Assembly (NCBI GenBank): GCA_040374085.1
Contig: JBEIVB010000004.1
Span: forward strand, 1-64,000
From: JBEIVB01 sp040374085
GTDB taxonomy: Bacteria; Bacteroidota; Bacteroidia; UBA4408
Length of the DNA stretch: 64,000 nucleotides
Direction: 5' to 3'
The translations under genes were made by a program, and so were the position numbers. The notes beneath the pieces are model-generated. The model made no database searches. It worked only from the letters and a program-made list of their open reading frames with translations, and had not been told where the DNA came from. Shown piece after piece: positions 17,526 through 26,303 of this stretch (within the stretch, counting starts at the first letter, position 1; each line of letters begins with the position of its first letter).

Positions 17526-18125
17526 TCAGAAGAGACCTTTTTTCTTTAAAGGTTCTAATTTGGATTGGAAGAAAACTGCCTCCTCTCCTGCTCCTAGGCC
17601 TTTTAGTTTCATAATACCAAATTCCATTTTTTCTACAATCACGTTTTTGATAGCTTTTTCCGGTTTTGAGCTGGCAAGGCTTGCGAGATAGCTTAATTGC
17701 TCCAATAGCTCCTCTTTTTCACTCGACATTTTCAAGTTCGCCAAATCGTTTATTTTATTCTCTTTACTCAGTTCCTCTTCATCGGCTTTAGCTGCTTGGG
17801 TGGTCAACATGTTTAAGCTATCGTTCATGGTTTTCCCCAAGAAATGACCCAATCCGGGCGCTTTGTTTGGGATGGTGCTTGAACCTATTTCTGAAGCATT
17901 TGCACCTTTTGGCAAGGAATCGCTCTTACCCGGTTGTTTATCAATACTATCGAACGATGGGCCTTTAGCACCATTCTTTGATTCATTAGCAGAGTTTTCA
18001 CATGCTTTGGAACAATATTTTTTTCCAAGGTTAGATAAACCCATGGATGCGCCACTTAAAAATTTTGCACCGGCGCTTTTTTCGAAATGGCGACCACACC
18101 ATGCACATTTGAATGTATCAGACAT
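17526..18125 (-). CDS. Hypothetical protein with N-terminal zinc-finger-like Cys cluster
   Basis: Not recognised. The 199-residue protein begins with a Cys arrangement C7-x2-C10 and C38-x3-C42 (FKCAWCGRHF ... KKYCSKACE), resembling a treble-clef or FCS-type zinc finger. The middle is Ser/Asn/Lys-rich and probably disordered. The C-terminal half is predicted helical with charged repeats (SSEKEELLEQLSYLASLAS). No signal peptide is present. It lies in an AT-rich stretch with the neighbouring gene at 18370. Its function cannot be read from sequence. Confidence 0.7.
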   Translation of the reverse strand: MSDTFKCAWCGRHFEKSAGAKFLSGASMGLSNLGKKYCSKACENSANESKNGAKGPSFDSIDKQPGKSDSLPKGANASEIGSSTIPNKAPGLGHFLGKTMNDSLNMLTTQAAKADEEELSKENKINDLANLKMSSEKEELLEQLSYLASLASSKPEKAIKNVIVEKMEFGIMKLKGLGAGEEAVFFQSKLEPLKKKGLF

Positions 18126-18369
18126 TTTAAAGCATTATTTTTTTCCTACTCATAAGGCTTTTCGGATAGCGCCCCGTTTCTTATGGTGGTTTCTGGTCTC
18201 CACTCTTATTTGGCAATTTCTTCAACAGTAGGTTTAAAGCGCTCTATTGTTAGTGTTTTTTACCCCAAAAATGTTTTTTTATGTGGTGTAACAATTCTTA
18301 TATGTATTACCCTATCTCTTGAGTACTTGCTGTAAGTCAAAAAAATTAGCGTAAGCACTTATATTCTAA

Positions 18370-18819
18370 TTAGTGAGAGAAGAAAGTGCTTTTGTTGTTT
18401 GTAGATATGTAAACCTTTTGTCCATTTACCATTTTGTAAGCTCCTTTCTGATCACGTAGGACACCCTTCTCACTTTTCCCTTTCACAACGGTTCCAGCCG
18501 CGGCAGCTCCAAGTGCTTGACAGCTTTTGGAATCTTGCCAAATATCCTGAAGTGCCTCCTCTTTCGAAGTGAAGGGTTTTTCTTTCTCTTCACCCCGGAT
18601 GTTGTAGTTATACCATATACCATCGCGCTTAACTAGATTACTTTCTATTCCATCAGCAAAGGTGAATTTGATGATCTCACTGTTTGGGTGGGTTTTTTTG
18701 TCGAGAAAATTCTTCTTGGTCACTTCTTCCTTGATGACTTTTGGGTGACGTTTCTGCGCATATACTATATCATATATCGATAATACAAGAGCGATGACAA
18801 GAGTCAGTTTTGTTTTCAT
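18370..18819 (-). CDS. Hypothetical secreted protein
   Basis: Not recognised. The 149 residues begin with a signal peptide (MKTKLTLVIALVLSIYDIVYAQ) followed by a Lys-rich, mostly hydrophilic mature part. Features are a segment EIIKFTFADGIESNLVKRDGIWYNY, a small Ala/Gly stretch (LGAAAAGTVVKG), and a C-terminal YKMVNGQKVYIS strand pair. It is probably periplasmic or outer-membrane associated. Intergenic DNA on both sides (18126-18369 and 18820-19004) is AT-rich and holds no other gene that I can support. Confidence 0.65.
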   Translation of the reverse strand: MKTKLTLVIALVLSIYDIVYAQKRHPKVIKEEVTKKNFLDKKTHPNSEIIKFTFADGIESNLVKRDGIWYNYNIRGEEKEKPFTSKEEALQDIWQDSKSCQALGAAAAGTVVKGKSEKGVLRDQKGAYKMVNGQKVYISTNNKSTFFSH

Positions 18820-18870
18820 GGGTCACTTTTCTAACAATGCAAAAGACTTTTTTAATTTTCTAGCCTCCTA

Positions 18871-18960
18871 CATTCATTTCGTTCAAATTCAATTTACCTG
18901 TTTCGTGAGGCTTTGAGAAAGGGTTCACTTCATTCATTCCATTCAATTCATTCATTTCGT
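18871..18960. repeat. Low-complexity ATTCA repeats with 12-bp direct repeat
   Basis: CATTCATTTCGT occurs at 18871-18882 and again at 18949-18960, with several ATTCA units between. The stretch sits just upstream of the promoter of the gene at 19005. It looks like slippage-prone sequence; no function is assigned. Confidence 0.6.
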
Positions 18961-18991
18961 CCTAAAAACTTGGGTAAAGCAAACGGCATTC

Positions 18992-18999
18992 TATTTTTG
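18992..18999 (+). promoter_or_regulatory. -7 promoter element TATTTTTG
   Basis: Exact TAnnTTTG match ending six bases before the ATG at 19005. A TTG at 18970-18972 is about 19 bp upstream, a fair -33 spacing. The predicted transcript start falls on or next to the ATG, suggesting a leaderless or nearly leaderless mRNA. Confidence 0.65.
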
Positions 19000-19004
19000 C
19001 CCAT

Positions 19005-19601
19005 ATGACGAACGCGCCAAACCATTTTGCCCTCCCGAGCCCCATACGGGCCGAGGTAGAGAAAAAATACGGTCAGCCTGTCCGTTATCCCAAAGATTGC
19101 ATAGCCCTATCGGAGGCCATCTTTACCGATTGTCGCCGCCGCATCAGCGAATCTACCTTGAAACGCATGATGGGCTTTGTAAGGGGCATAAAGGCACCCA
19201 GGCGATACACGCTCGACATCATTGCCCATTATTTGGGCTTTTCAGACTACGTGGAACTGGAGGTTGCCCTATGCGTTGTGGGCGATTCCGAATACCGAAT
19301 TCCCACACAGATCTTAGCCCATGACTTGTCTGCGGGTACGCTCATTTGCTTTTGCTACGACCCCAATCGGCAATTGATTGTAAAGTATTTGGGCGACTTA
19401 CAATTTGAGGTTTGCGAATCGCACAACTCCAGCCTAAAATCCGGCGATTCTTTTAAGGCTGTTCAATTTGTTGAGAATTTCCCGCTATATTTAACCGAGG
19501 TTATCCGCGACCAATCCTCGCTGGGGCCTTTTACTGCCGGTAAGTCCGGTGGTATTAAAAACCTTCGGTTTCTTCAGCATGCCTGGTCAGACCCATCATG
19601 A
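19005..19601 (+). CDS. Unknown protein with helical N-terminal domain, paired with kinase
   Basis: Function unknown. The first about 75 residues form a domain I have seen in Bacteroidota proteins: AEVEKKYGQPVRYPKDC, LSEAIF, STLKRMMGFV and RRYTLDIIAHYLGFSDY, resembling a small helix-turn-helix-like fold that might bind DNA. The last 110 residues are beta-rich (GTLICFCYDPNRQLIVKYLGD, FKAVQFVENFPLYLTEVIRD) with no known catalytic motif. There is no signal peptide. Its 3' end overlaps the kinase gene by 23 bp, so the two products probably act together; regulation by or of the kinase is inference. Confidence 0.8.
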   Translation: MTNAPNHFALPSPIRAEVEKKYGQPVRYPKDCIALSEAIFTDCRRRISESTLKRMMGFVRGIKAPRRYTLDIIAHYLGFSDYVELEVALCVVGDSEYRIPTQILAHDLSAGTLICFCYDPNRQLIVKYLGDLQFEVCESHNSSLKSGDSFKAVQFVENFPLYLTEVIRDQSSLGPFTAGKSGGIKNLRFLQHAWSDPS

Positions 19602-20838
19602 AACATCCGGCTTTGAATCGCCCGATCCGTTTCTTTTTGCCTATGCGAAGGGGTATGCAGAGCAGGTGCATTCAGATAATGGTGCCTTCATACTGGAGCG
19701 TTATCTCCACCACCAACGTTGGGTATTAAAGAAACGTTTATCGGATAGTCACGCTCAAAATCCATTGTGGCAGCAAGCCCTTAGGCGGGAATTCGAATAC
19801 GGATTTCGCTTCTCTCATAAAGGATTACCTCAGTATTTTCATTTCGAAGATCATGATGCGCGCAACCTGTTTTTGGTGCGGGAATGGGTAGATGGGCAAA
19901 GTTTAAACGAATGGGCTGCCGCATCAAGAACCGTAAAGGATAAGTTGGCCGTTCTTCTTCAATTGGCCGACGCGCTCGGGTATCTGCACAGCCACCAGGT
20001 GATCCATCGCGACTTAAGTCCTACAAATGTTCTGATTTGCCGTGGGCAGTTGTTGGTTAAACTCATCGATACCGGGTTTGCTGCCCACGAAACTGAGGAG
20101 GTTCTGGGCGGAGGCACTCCCGGGTTTGCTGCTCCCGAGCAGCTTCAAGGCGCTGCACCATCCCCGCTCCACGATGTATACGCATTTGGAAAATTAATGG
20201 CCTTGCTTTTTCCTTTTGGGAGTGCCGGTCCGAGGGGCATGCACGCGCTCATAGAAGCGTGCACCTGTAGCAACCCCGGCGATAGGCCCCAAGGATTGGA
20301 AGAGGTAAGCAAGCAGCTTGCTCAGATGGGCGAAAGCTCCCCCCGGGGTTTGCGTCTCATTGCCCTTCTTTTGCTCTCCGTTTTGGTTTGGGCTTGGTTT
20401 TATTATCCCGCTACCAAAAAACCCGGTTCGGCTTCGAAAAAATATCTCCTCAATGAAAACCCGGCTGAGCGTAGGATGGAAATAGCCAATAAAACAAAAT
20501 CCACTGCGTTACCTAAATGGAGTGCTCCATTAACGATATCAAATGAAAATGTCCTGTTCGTATCCAAAGAAGATTCGATTTTCGTGGATAGTCTGGTGGG
20601 TGCACATTTGATTACCATGCGCGCTTCGATTGATTCTACGAGTGATTTGCCAAAGGCAACACGACTGAGAATCTTATTGCCCAAACACAACATGCTTTCT
20701 CAGACCACTCTTCTTGAATTTGACGGATGGCAGGCAAAACAAAAGGCAAAAGGAAGGCTAACATTTGCATCAAACCGGTACTTCAGCGCACGCTTTGCCA
20801 GAACCAGCCAAGAAATAATGAAGTCGATTCTGAAGTAG
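19579..20838 (+). CDS. Membrane-anchored Ser/Thr protein kinase-like protein (DTG variant)
   Basis: About 419 residues from the ATG at 19579; a start 30 bp upstream is also open. Residues about 20-240 form a Hanks-type kinase domain. The ATP-binding Lys is probably in WVLKKRL and the helix-C Glu in ALRREFEYG. The catalytic loop HRDLSPTNVL is at 143-152. The metal-binding motif is DTG (164-166) instead of DFG. The activation segment GGTPGFAAPEQ is normal. No clear glycine-rich loop is visible. A transmembrane helix at about 257-275 (IALLLLSVLVWAWF) leads to an extracytoplasmic C-terminal region of about 145 residues without recognisable domain. The catalytic Asp residues are kept, so it may be active. 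It overlaps the preceding unknown gene. Confidence 0.88.
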   Translation: MPGQTHHETSGFESPDPFLFAYAKGYAEQVHSDNGAFILERYLHHQRWVLKKRLSDSHAQNPLWQQALRREFEYGFRFSHKGLPQYFHFEDHDARNLFLVREWVDGQSLNEWAAASRTVKDKLAVLLQLADALGYLHSHQVIHRDLSPTNVLICRGQLLVKLIDTGFAAHETEEVLGGGTPGFAAPEQLQGAAPSPLHDVYAFGKLMALLFPFGSAGPRGMHALIEACTCSNPGDRPQGLEEVSKQLAQMGESSPRGLRLIALLLLSVLVWAWFYYPATKKPGSASKKYLLNENPAERRMEIANKTKSTALPKWSAPLTISNENVLFVSKEDSIFVDSLVGAHLITMRASIDSTSDLPKATRLRILLPKHNMLSQTTLLEFDGWQAKQKAKGRLTFASNRYFSARFARTSQEIMKSILK

Positions 20839-21086
20839 TGGTTCAGTTTATCACCATGTTTTTTCTCTTCTGACTTAAGGGGTTCTGGTCTTCCAAAGGA
20901 AAGAAACTACCGTTTTTCAGACAGATGTTTCCTTTGATTTAGGTGGAGATTACACGGCTACGCATTCAAAAATACGTTGCACCGAAGTCACCCGTTTGGG
21001 TACGTTGAAAAATGAAACTAAGCTTCAATAATGGATCAAGGATTTGCCCTCCTGCCGAAAAGATAAAAGCGTTGTTTCATACATCT

Positions 21087-22454
21087 TTAGATTTTATTCA
21101 CCACAAGTTTTTCGGAGTGCAACCGTGCGCCGTTTTGTGCAACGCGTAAGAAATAAATTCCATTCGGCAAGGTGTGCACAGGCAAATCAACAGCATTGCC
21201 CGAGGTGTTGTTTCGCCTCCATACCAACTCGCCAATGCAGTTGTAGAGGGTAAGCTCAGCCTGGTTTAGAGGTTCTGAAAATGCGATGTGGGCAACATCG
21301 CTTATGGGGTTGGGATATACGGTGAACGCTTGGTTTTCGTTGAGTGCTTGGTTTCCGGTAAACAGCGCGCAATTGAGGTGAACCGAAACGCTGTTTGCGT
21401 TGGTGTTGGCCGAAACCAAATCTACTCTTCCGTCTTCATTCGCATCAACAGCGGCAAGGGTAATGGGATTTGATAGGACGTTGAGTGTTTGCAGTCCGGA
21501 AAATGCTCCTGCTCCGTTTCCGATCAGTATGGATAGGGTAGTGGTGCCATAGTTGGCCGAGGCTAGATCGAGATACCCATCGCCGTTGAAATCGGAGGTG
21601 ATGACGGCCTGAGGTCCTGTGCCTACCGTATGGTTCACAAATGGTAAAAATCCGCCGGTACCGTTGTTGATGAGCACCGAGAGAGCATTGTTCATCGTGG
21701 TTGTGGTTACCAGATCCAAGCGGTTGTCTCCATTAAAATCTCCGGCTGCAATAGACGATGGAACGCTTCCAACCTCATAATTGATGCATGGAGCAAACCC
21801 ACCCTGTCCGTTGCCCATCAGCACGGAAACGTTTCCACTGCTGAGGTTGTTTACGGCAATATCGGTATGGTTATCGCCATTTAGATCGGCAACCACTATG
21901 GATTCCGGCGATGTTCCTACTAGAAAATTTACCGCAGCGGTGAAACCACCTTGTCCATTACCTATTAAAATAGAAACGTTGTTGGATGAAAAATTGGCGG
22001 TAGCCAAATCTACTTTTCCATCTGCGTTGAAATCGCCTGATGCAACCATGTGAGGAGCTGAACCAACATTGAACGAAGTGGTGCTGCCAAATCCACCCGC
22101 TCCGTCACCGAGGCGAACGGCAACCAATCCAAAGTTTTGAATGGAAACAGCCAGGTCCAGGTGATTGTCGCTGTTGAAGTCTGCGGTGGTTACCGACGAT
22201 GGGTCACCACTGAACGAAACAAGTTGTGGTGCGGAAAAGGTTCCGAACCCATCCCCAGCCAGAAGCGCAATGCTTCCTTGGGAGGCATAATTGGCTACGA
22301 TTAAATCCGTTTTGCCGTCGGTGTTGAAATCACCGGAGCGAATGCACCATGGTGCAGTGCCGGAGGGAAAAAGTTGTTGCGGTGAAAAGCAAGGCTGGGC
22401 TTCAGTTTGCGAAATCCACAAGGCAAGGAAGAGGAAGGTAAAACGTTGTTTCAT
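21087..22454 (-). CDS. Secreted FG-GAP/VCBS repeat protein with T9SS type A sorting domain
   Basis: Protein of 455 residues with a signal peptide (MKQRFTFLFLALWISQTEAQ). About seven FG-GAP repeats follow, each with a calcium-binding-type loop DFNxDGxxDL (for example GDFNTDGKTDLIVANY, SDFNGDGYLDLASANY), expected to form a beta-propeller. The C-terminal about 80 residues are a T9SS type A domain (FTVYPNPISDVAHIAF ... IGELVW ... LPNGIYFLRV). It is probably surface-attached and may bind a partner or glycan. The upstream gap 20839-21086 on the kinase side holds nothing I can support. Confidence 0.92.
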   Translation of the reverse strand: MKQRFTFLFLALWISQTEAQPCFSPQQLFPSGTAPWCIRSGDFNTDGKTDLIVANYASQGSIALLAGDGFGTFSAPQLVSFSGDPSSVTTADFNSDNHLDLAVSIQNFGLVAVRLGDGAGGFGSTTSFNVGSAPHMVASGDFNADGKVDLATANFSSNNVSILIGNGQGGFTAAVNFLVGTSPESIVVADLNGDNHTDIAVNNLSSGNVSVLMGNGQGGFAPCINYEVGSVPSSIAAGDFNGDNRLDLVTTTTMNNALSVLINNGTGGFLPFVNHTVGTGPQAVITSDFNGDGYLDLASANYGTTTLSILIGNGAGAFSGLQTLNVLSNPITLAAVDANEDGRVDLVSANTNANSVSVHLNCALFTGNQALNENQAFTVYPNPISDVAHIAFSEPLNQAELTLYNCIGELVWRRNNTSGNAVDLPVHTLPNGIYFLRVAQNGARLHSEKLVVNKI

Positions 22455-22645
22455 AAGAATGTCAAATGGTCAGCAGCGTGCTTGGTTTGGTTGAAGTTGG
22501 TAATCTATACGCATCGAAACGCTAGGCAATCCTGTTTTGCCGATCCGCTTTTCAAGAAGTGTGCCAAATGGTTTTGGATCTATGCGAACCCAAGTTTCCA
22601 GTCGGCAGCTCTTTGCTCTACTCTATTTTTTTCCTGCAGGTGCCC

Positions 22646-23509
22646 TTACTTTCCGCTCGCCCGAAACAGCACTTCTTTCTCTGCCTTGGTTAGGCTCTCG
22701 TAGCCACTCTTGGATATCTTATCTAATATGGCATCCACTTCGTTTTGGTCTACGCGCCGGTTGCTTGTTGCTTTTTGCTTGCTGCTGCTTTTCGATTTTG
22801 GTTTTCCGCTGAACAGGTTTTGAACTAACGCTTCTATGCGCATCCACCAGCCCAATGGCTCGTGTCCGTTTTTCAGACGCCACGCATACCAGGCACCAAA
22901 GCCGGCGCCACCAAGATGGGCCAGATGTCCGCCCGCGTTTCCATCGGGTATGGCCACCAAGTCGAGCAGCACCAACAAAAGGGCAAGGTAGCGAAGCTGA
23001 ATCTCCCAAATGCCGAACAAGCGGACCCTGTAAGTGGGGGTATAAACTGCAATGGCCGAAACAATGCCCAGCACAGAAGCCGATGCTCCCATGGCAAAGG
23101 CCTGATCTCTAACCGAGGAAAATATAGGAAAAACCTGATAGCAAAAAGAAAAGAACAAGGCTCCAACTATTCCGGAGAAAAGATAAAGGCGCAACATGCG
23201 CTTTTCTCCCAAGAGTCCAGAGAACAATACGCCTCCGAAATACAACATAAACATATTACCCAAAAGATGCCACAATCCGGCGTGCAGGAATTGGTAGGTG
23301 ACCACTCCCCAGGGGAGGTAAAGCAATTCGGTGGGCGAGGCGTATGCAACCAAAAACTTGGTGAGCACATCGTCAATACCCACCGGTAGGGCAAACAAAA
23401 ACGAAAGCAGGTGCAGGATGCTGAAGGCAAGGAAAATGCCGATGTTGATGAGTACCAGCCTGCTTAGGATGGGTGCTTGAGCCATCCAGATGCGCAAATC
23501 TCTTTTCAT
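22646..23509 (-). CDS. Rhomboid family intramembrane serine protease
   Basis: Cleaves transmembrane proteins within the membrane. The 287 residues have six or seven helices. The catalytic Ser is in GASASVLG, the catalytic His in HLAHLGG, and the HLLGN segment gives the oxyanion-side His and Asn. The soluble tail of about 75 residues is Lys/Ser-rich and ends in a short helical domain (DAILDKISKSGYESLTKAEKEVL), typical of Bacteroidota rhomboids. It is the second of two rhomboid genes downstream of mutL, separated by 6 bp from the first, so all three are probably co-transcribed. Confidence 0.92.
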   Translation of the reverse strand: MKRDLRIWMAQAPILSRLVLINIGIFLAFSILHLLSFLFALPVGIDDVLTKFLVAYASPTELLYLPWGVVTYQFLHAGLWHLLGNMFMLYFGGVLFSGLLGEKRMLRLYLFSGIVGALFFSFCYQVFPIFSSVRDQAFAMGASASVLGIVSAIAVYTPTYRVRLFGIWEIQLRYLALLLVLLDLVAIPDGNAGGHLAHLGGAGFGAWYAWRLKNGHEPLGWWMRIEALVQNLFSGKPKSKSSSKQKATSNRRVDQNEVDAILDKISKSGYESLTKAEKEVLFRASGK

Positions 23510-23515
23510 AATTTT

Positions 23516-24376
23516 TTAGGAATAATCATCGAAGAAGCGGGAGGGGCGTCTTCGCCAAATGAGAATGAGGATGATGCCGGCCAACATGCCCCCCAAGTGT
23601 GCGAAGTGCGCTACATTATCGCCGCTTTGGTTGGCAATGCCCGAGAAAAGCTCAATAAGTCCGTAGATGATGACAAAATACTTTGCTTTTATAGGTAGGG
23701 CAAAATAAACGTACACATATTGGTTCGGAAAGAGCATGCCAAATGCCAGAAGAAGCCCAAAAACACCACCCGAGGCCCCAACCACCAATTGTTTTGACAA
23801 GATCATGTCTTTGATTTCGGGCAAAAATCCTTTTGCCATGTTGATGCCGGCCCGCACATCGATGGCGGTGGTGGAGTTGTAGGCGTTGATAAACGATTCC
23901 AACCGAATGCTTTGTGATTCATCCAGTCCGGATGTCATGGCAACGTTCACCAGATTTTGTAGTTTAATCTCAGAGGGAGCTGCATAGAAAGAATCGAAGA
24001 TGCTGTTGAGTTCGGCTGCCTGGAAATAAAATACGCCGTAATGGGCAATGGCTGCACCAATGCCGCAAATGAGGTAGTAGGTTAAAAACCTGCGTGGCCC
24101 CCAGTAGTTTTCTATGGCCGATCCAAACATCCACAAGGCCAACATATTAAATAGTATATGTTGTAGGCTGCCATGCAGAAACATGTAGGTAATGAACTGA
24201 TAGGGCCTAAATGCGCTCGAGCTCCAATAGTGAAGGCCAAGCATGTTGTTTAGGTCTATGCCGAACGAGGATTGCAGCACCAAGGTGCCCACAAAAAACA
24301 AGAAGTTGATGATGAGCAGATTTTTGGTAACCTCAGGCATGAGGTTGAACCCGCCGGGACGATAGTATTGACTCAT
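23516..24376 (-). CDS. Rhomboid family intramembrane serine protease
   Basis: Second rhomboid paralogue, 286 residues. Catalytic Ser is in VVGASGGVFGL and catalytic His in HFAHLGGM; LQHILFNM carries the conserved His and Asn. It differs from its neighbour by an insertion of about 80 hydrophilic residues between helices (FYAAPSEIKLQNLVNVA to KGFLPEIKDMI) and by lacking the long C-terminal tail. The ATG overlaps the TGA of mutL (ATGA at 24373-24376), so translation is coupled. The mutL-rhomboid arrangement is widespread in Bacteroidota, but I know of no proven functional link. Confidence 0.92.
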   Translation of the reverse strand: MSQYYRPGGFNLMPEVTKNLLIINFLFFVGTLVLQSSFGIDLNNMLGLHYWSSSAFRPYQFITYMFLHGSLQHILFNMLALWMFGSAIENYWGPRRFLTYYLICGIGAAIAHYGVFYFQAAELNSIFDSFYAAPSEIKLQNLVNVAMTSGLDESQSIRLESFINAYNSTTAIDVRAGINMAKGFLPEIKDMILSKQLVVGASGGVFGLLLAFGMLFPNQYVYVYFALPIKAKYFVIIYGLIELFSGIANQSGDNVAHFAHLGGMLAGIILILIWRRRPSRFFDDYS

Positions 24377-26199
24377 GATGAGGTTTTCCGAAAGAGTTTT
24401 TCCAGGTCAGCACCCGAAAGTGTAACCAATACGGGTTTCCCGGAGGGAGATTGATAAGGCATTTCGCATTGGAAGAGGTCGGCCAGCAGGCGTTCCATCT
24501 CTTCTTGGCTGAGACGTTTTCCAGGTTTCAGGGCTAGGTTGCGTGCCATGGCTCTTGCCAGCACCACGTTTTTGGTGAGGCGTGGGTCTTGGCGGCTTTG
24601 GCGATACGCATCCAGCACCTGTTCGAGCACGGCTTGCGCCTCCGATTCTTGTACCAGGGGTGGAATGCCATTGAGCGCGAGGGTTGTGGGTCCAAACGGT
24701 TCCAAACGGAAACCAAGGTTAAACAGTTCCTCTTGCATCTCTTTCCACCACTCCATCTGTTCTGTGTTGAGGGCGATGGTGGACGGAAACAAGAGCTGCT
24801 GAGAGCTCCCCATTTGTCTTCCAAGCTGATCCATAAAACGTTCAAAGAGGACCCGCTCATGGGCTTGGGTTTGATCCACTACCACAAGGCCGCGCTTCAG
24901 GCGGGTAACTACAAATTGGGGCAGCACATGCAAGAGAGGTTGAGGCTCTTCCTGAGAAGCTGTTTCATCAGCACCCGACAACAAGGGCATGGCTCCCTGT
25001 GCGGAGTCTGTATCGGATGGGGTGTACAGGGTTTGCCAGTTATCCTGGTTGTGTCTTTGCCTTAAATCCAGCTGCTGAGCATCGCGCTCAAACGGGTTGA
25101 AGTTTGGGTTTACCCGAATGCGGGGCGCATCGGGCAGGGGGCTGCCGGGTTTAGGTGTTGGCAAAAATGCAAGCTGTGGGTCTTGTTCAAAATCGAGGCT
25201 CGGAGTAATGTTGTGTTGCCCCAGTCCTTTCCGAACCGCCGCACGCAGAAAGGCATACACGGCTTTCTCATCCTGAAACTTCACCTCCGTTTTGGTGGGA
25301 TGGATGTTCACATCCACTTGGGACGGATCCACCTCCAGAAAAATGACATACCCGGCTATTTGATCGGCCGCTACCAGATTTTCCAATGCACCCTGCACGG
25401 CGTGATGCAGATACGGGCTTTTGATGTATCGGTTGTTAACGAAGAAGTACTGCTCACCTCTGCTTTTGCGGGCATACTCGGGTTTTACCACATAGCCTGT
25501 GATGCGCACTATGGTGGTGGTTTCCTCTATGGGCACCAAACGCTCTTGATACGGGGCGCCAAACAGCCCCACAATGCGCTGTTTTAAGTTACCTGCGGGT
25601 AGGTTGGCAGTTTCGGCATCGCCGGTCCAGGAACTGAATGCCACCTCCGGATGGGCCAATGCCACACGGGTAAACTCTTCGGCTATGTGACCTTGCTCAA
25701 CGGCGTTGGATTTCAAAAAGTTACGGCGTGCCGGTACGTTATAAAATAAGTTTCGTACCATAAAATTACTGCCGGTAGGGCACGCATCGGGCTCTTGCTT
25801 CTCCACTTGAGAGGCCGCCACCGCCAAGCGGGTTCCTACAGAATCTTCCTGCTTGCGCGTGCGAAGTTCTACCTGGGCTATGGCGGCAATAGAGGCAAGG
25901 GCCTCACCGCGAAATCCTTTGGTGTGTAAGGCAAAAAGATCGTCGGCTGTACGCAGTTTGCTGGTGGCGTGGCGCTCAAAGGCCATGCGCGCATCGGTGC
26001 TGCTCATGCCGTTGCCGTTATCCAATACTTGTATTAAGGTTTTGCCTGCATCCTGAACCTTAAGGGTTATGCGGGTAGCGCCGGCGTCAACGGCATTCTC
26101 GAGCAGCTCCTTAACGGCAGATGCAGGCCGCTGAATCACTTCTCCGGCAGCTATCTGGTTGGCCACCGCATCGGGTAAAAGATGAATGATATCGGGCAT
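24373..26199 (-). CDS. mutL: DNA mismatch repair protein MutL
   Basis: Mismatch-repair ATPase linking MutS to the excision machinery. About 608 residues. The GHKL ATPase domain has motif I LLENAVDAGA, motif II LDNGNGM and motif III TKGFRGEALASI. The C-terminal dimerisation domain lacks a full endonuclease signature: the position of DQHA-x2-E-x4-E reads DQTQAHERVLFE, and the CPHGRP-like position reads SPSGKP. The start at 26199 is preferred over an in-frame TTG at 26214, because that TTG lies inside the promoter -7 box (26212-26219). It is the first gene of a unit with two rhomboid genes. Confidence 0.96.
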   Translation of the reverse strand: MPDIIHLLPDAVANQIAAGEVIQRPASAVKELLENAVDAGATRITLKVQDAGKTLIQVLDNGNGMSSTDARMAFERHATSKLRTADDLFALHTKGFRGEALASIAAIAQVELRTRKQEDSVGTRLAVAASQVEKQEPDACPTGSNFMVRNLFYNVPARRNFLKSNAVEQGHIAEEFTRVALAHPEVAFSSWTGDAETANLPAGNLKQRIVGLFGAPYQERLVPIEETTTIVRITGYVVKPEYARKSRGEQYFFVNNRYIKSPYLHHAVQGALENLVAADQIAGYVIFLEVDPSQVDVNIHPTKTEVKFQDEKAVYAFLRAAVRKGLGQHNITPSLDFEQDPQLAFLPTPKPGSPLPDAPRIRVNPNFNPFERDAQQLDLRQRHNQDNWQTLYTPSDTDSAQGAMPLLSGADETASQEEPQPLLHVLPQFVVTRLKRGLVVVDQTQAHERVLFERFMDQLGRQMGSSQQLLFPSTIALNTEQMEWWKEMQEELFNLGFRLEPFGPTTLALNGIPPLVQESEAQAVLEQVLDAYRQSRQDPRLTKNVVLARAMARNLALKPGKRLSQEEMERLLADLFQCEMPYQSPSGKPVLVTLSGADLEKLFRKTSS

Positions 26200-26211
26200 G
26201 ATGCAAAACAA

Positions 26212-26219
26212 CAAAGGTA
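26212..26219 (-). promoter_or_regulatory. -7 promoter element TACCTTTG of mutL
   Basis: Exact TAnnTTTG match on the minus strand, 12 bp before the mutL ATG. The predicted leader is only about 5-8 nt. It separates mutL transcription from the HerA-like gene upstream. Confidence 0.72.
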
Positions 26220-26303
26220 GGCATTTCGCCTGCGGCCTTTAGTTGGCGTAGACGATTGAGACGCCAAGATGTGCGCCTAAAAATGTACACTCAATCCATT
26301 TTT

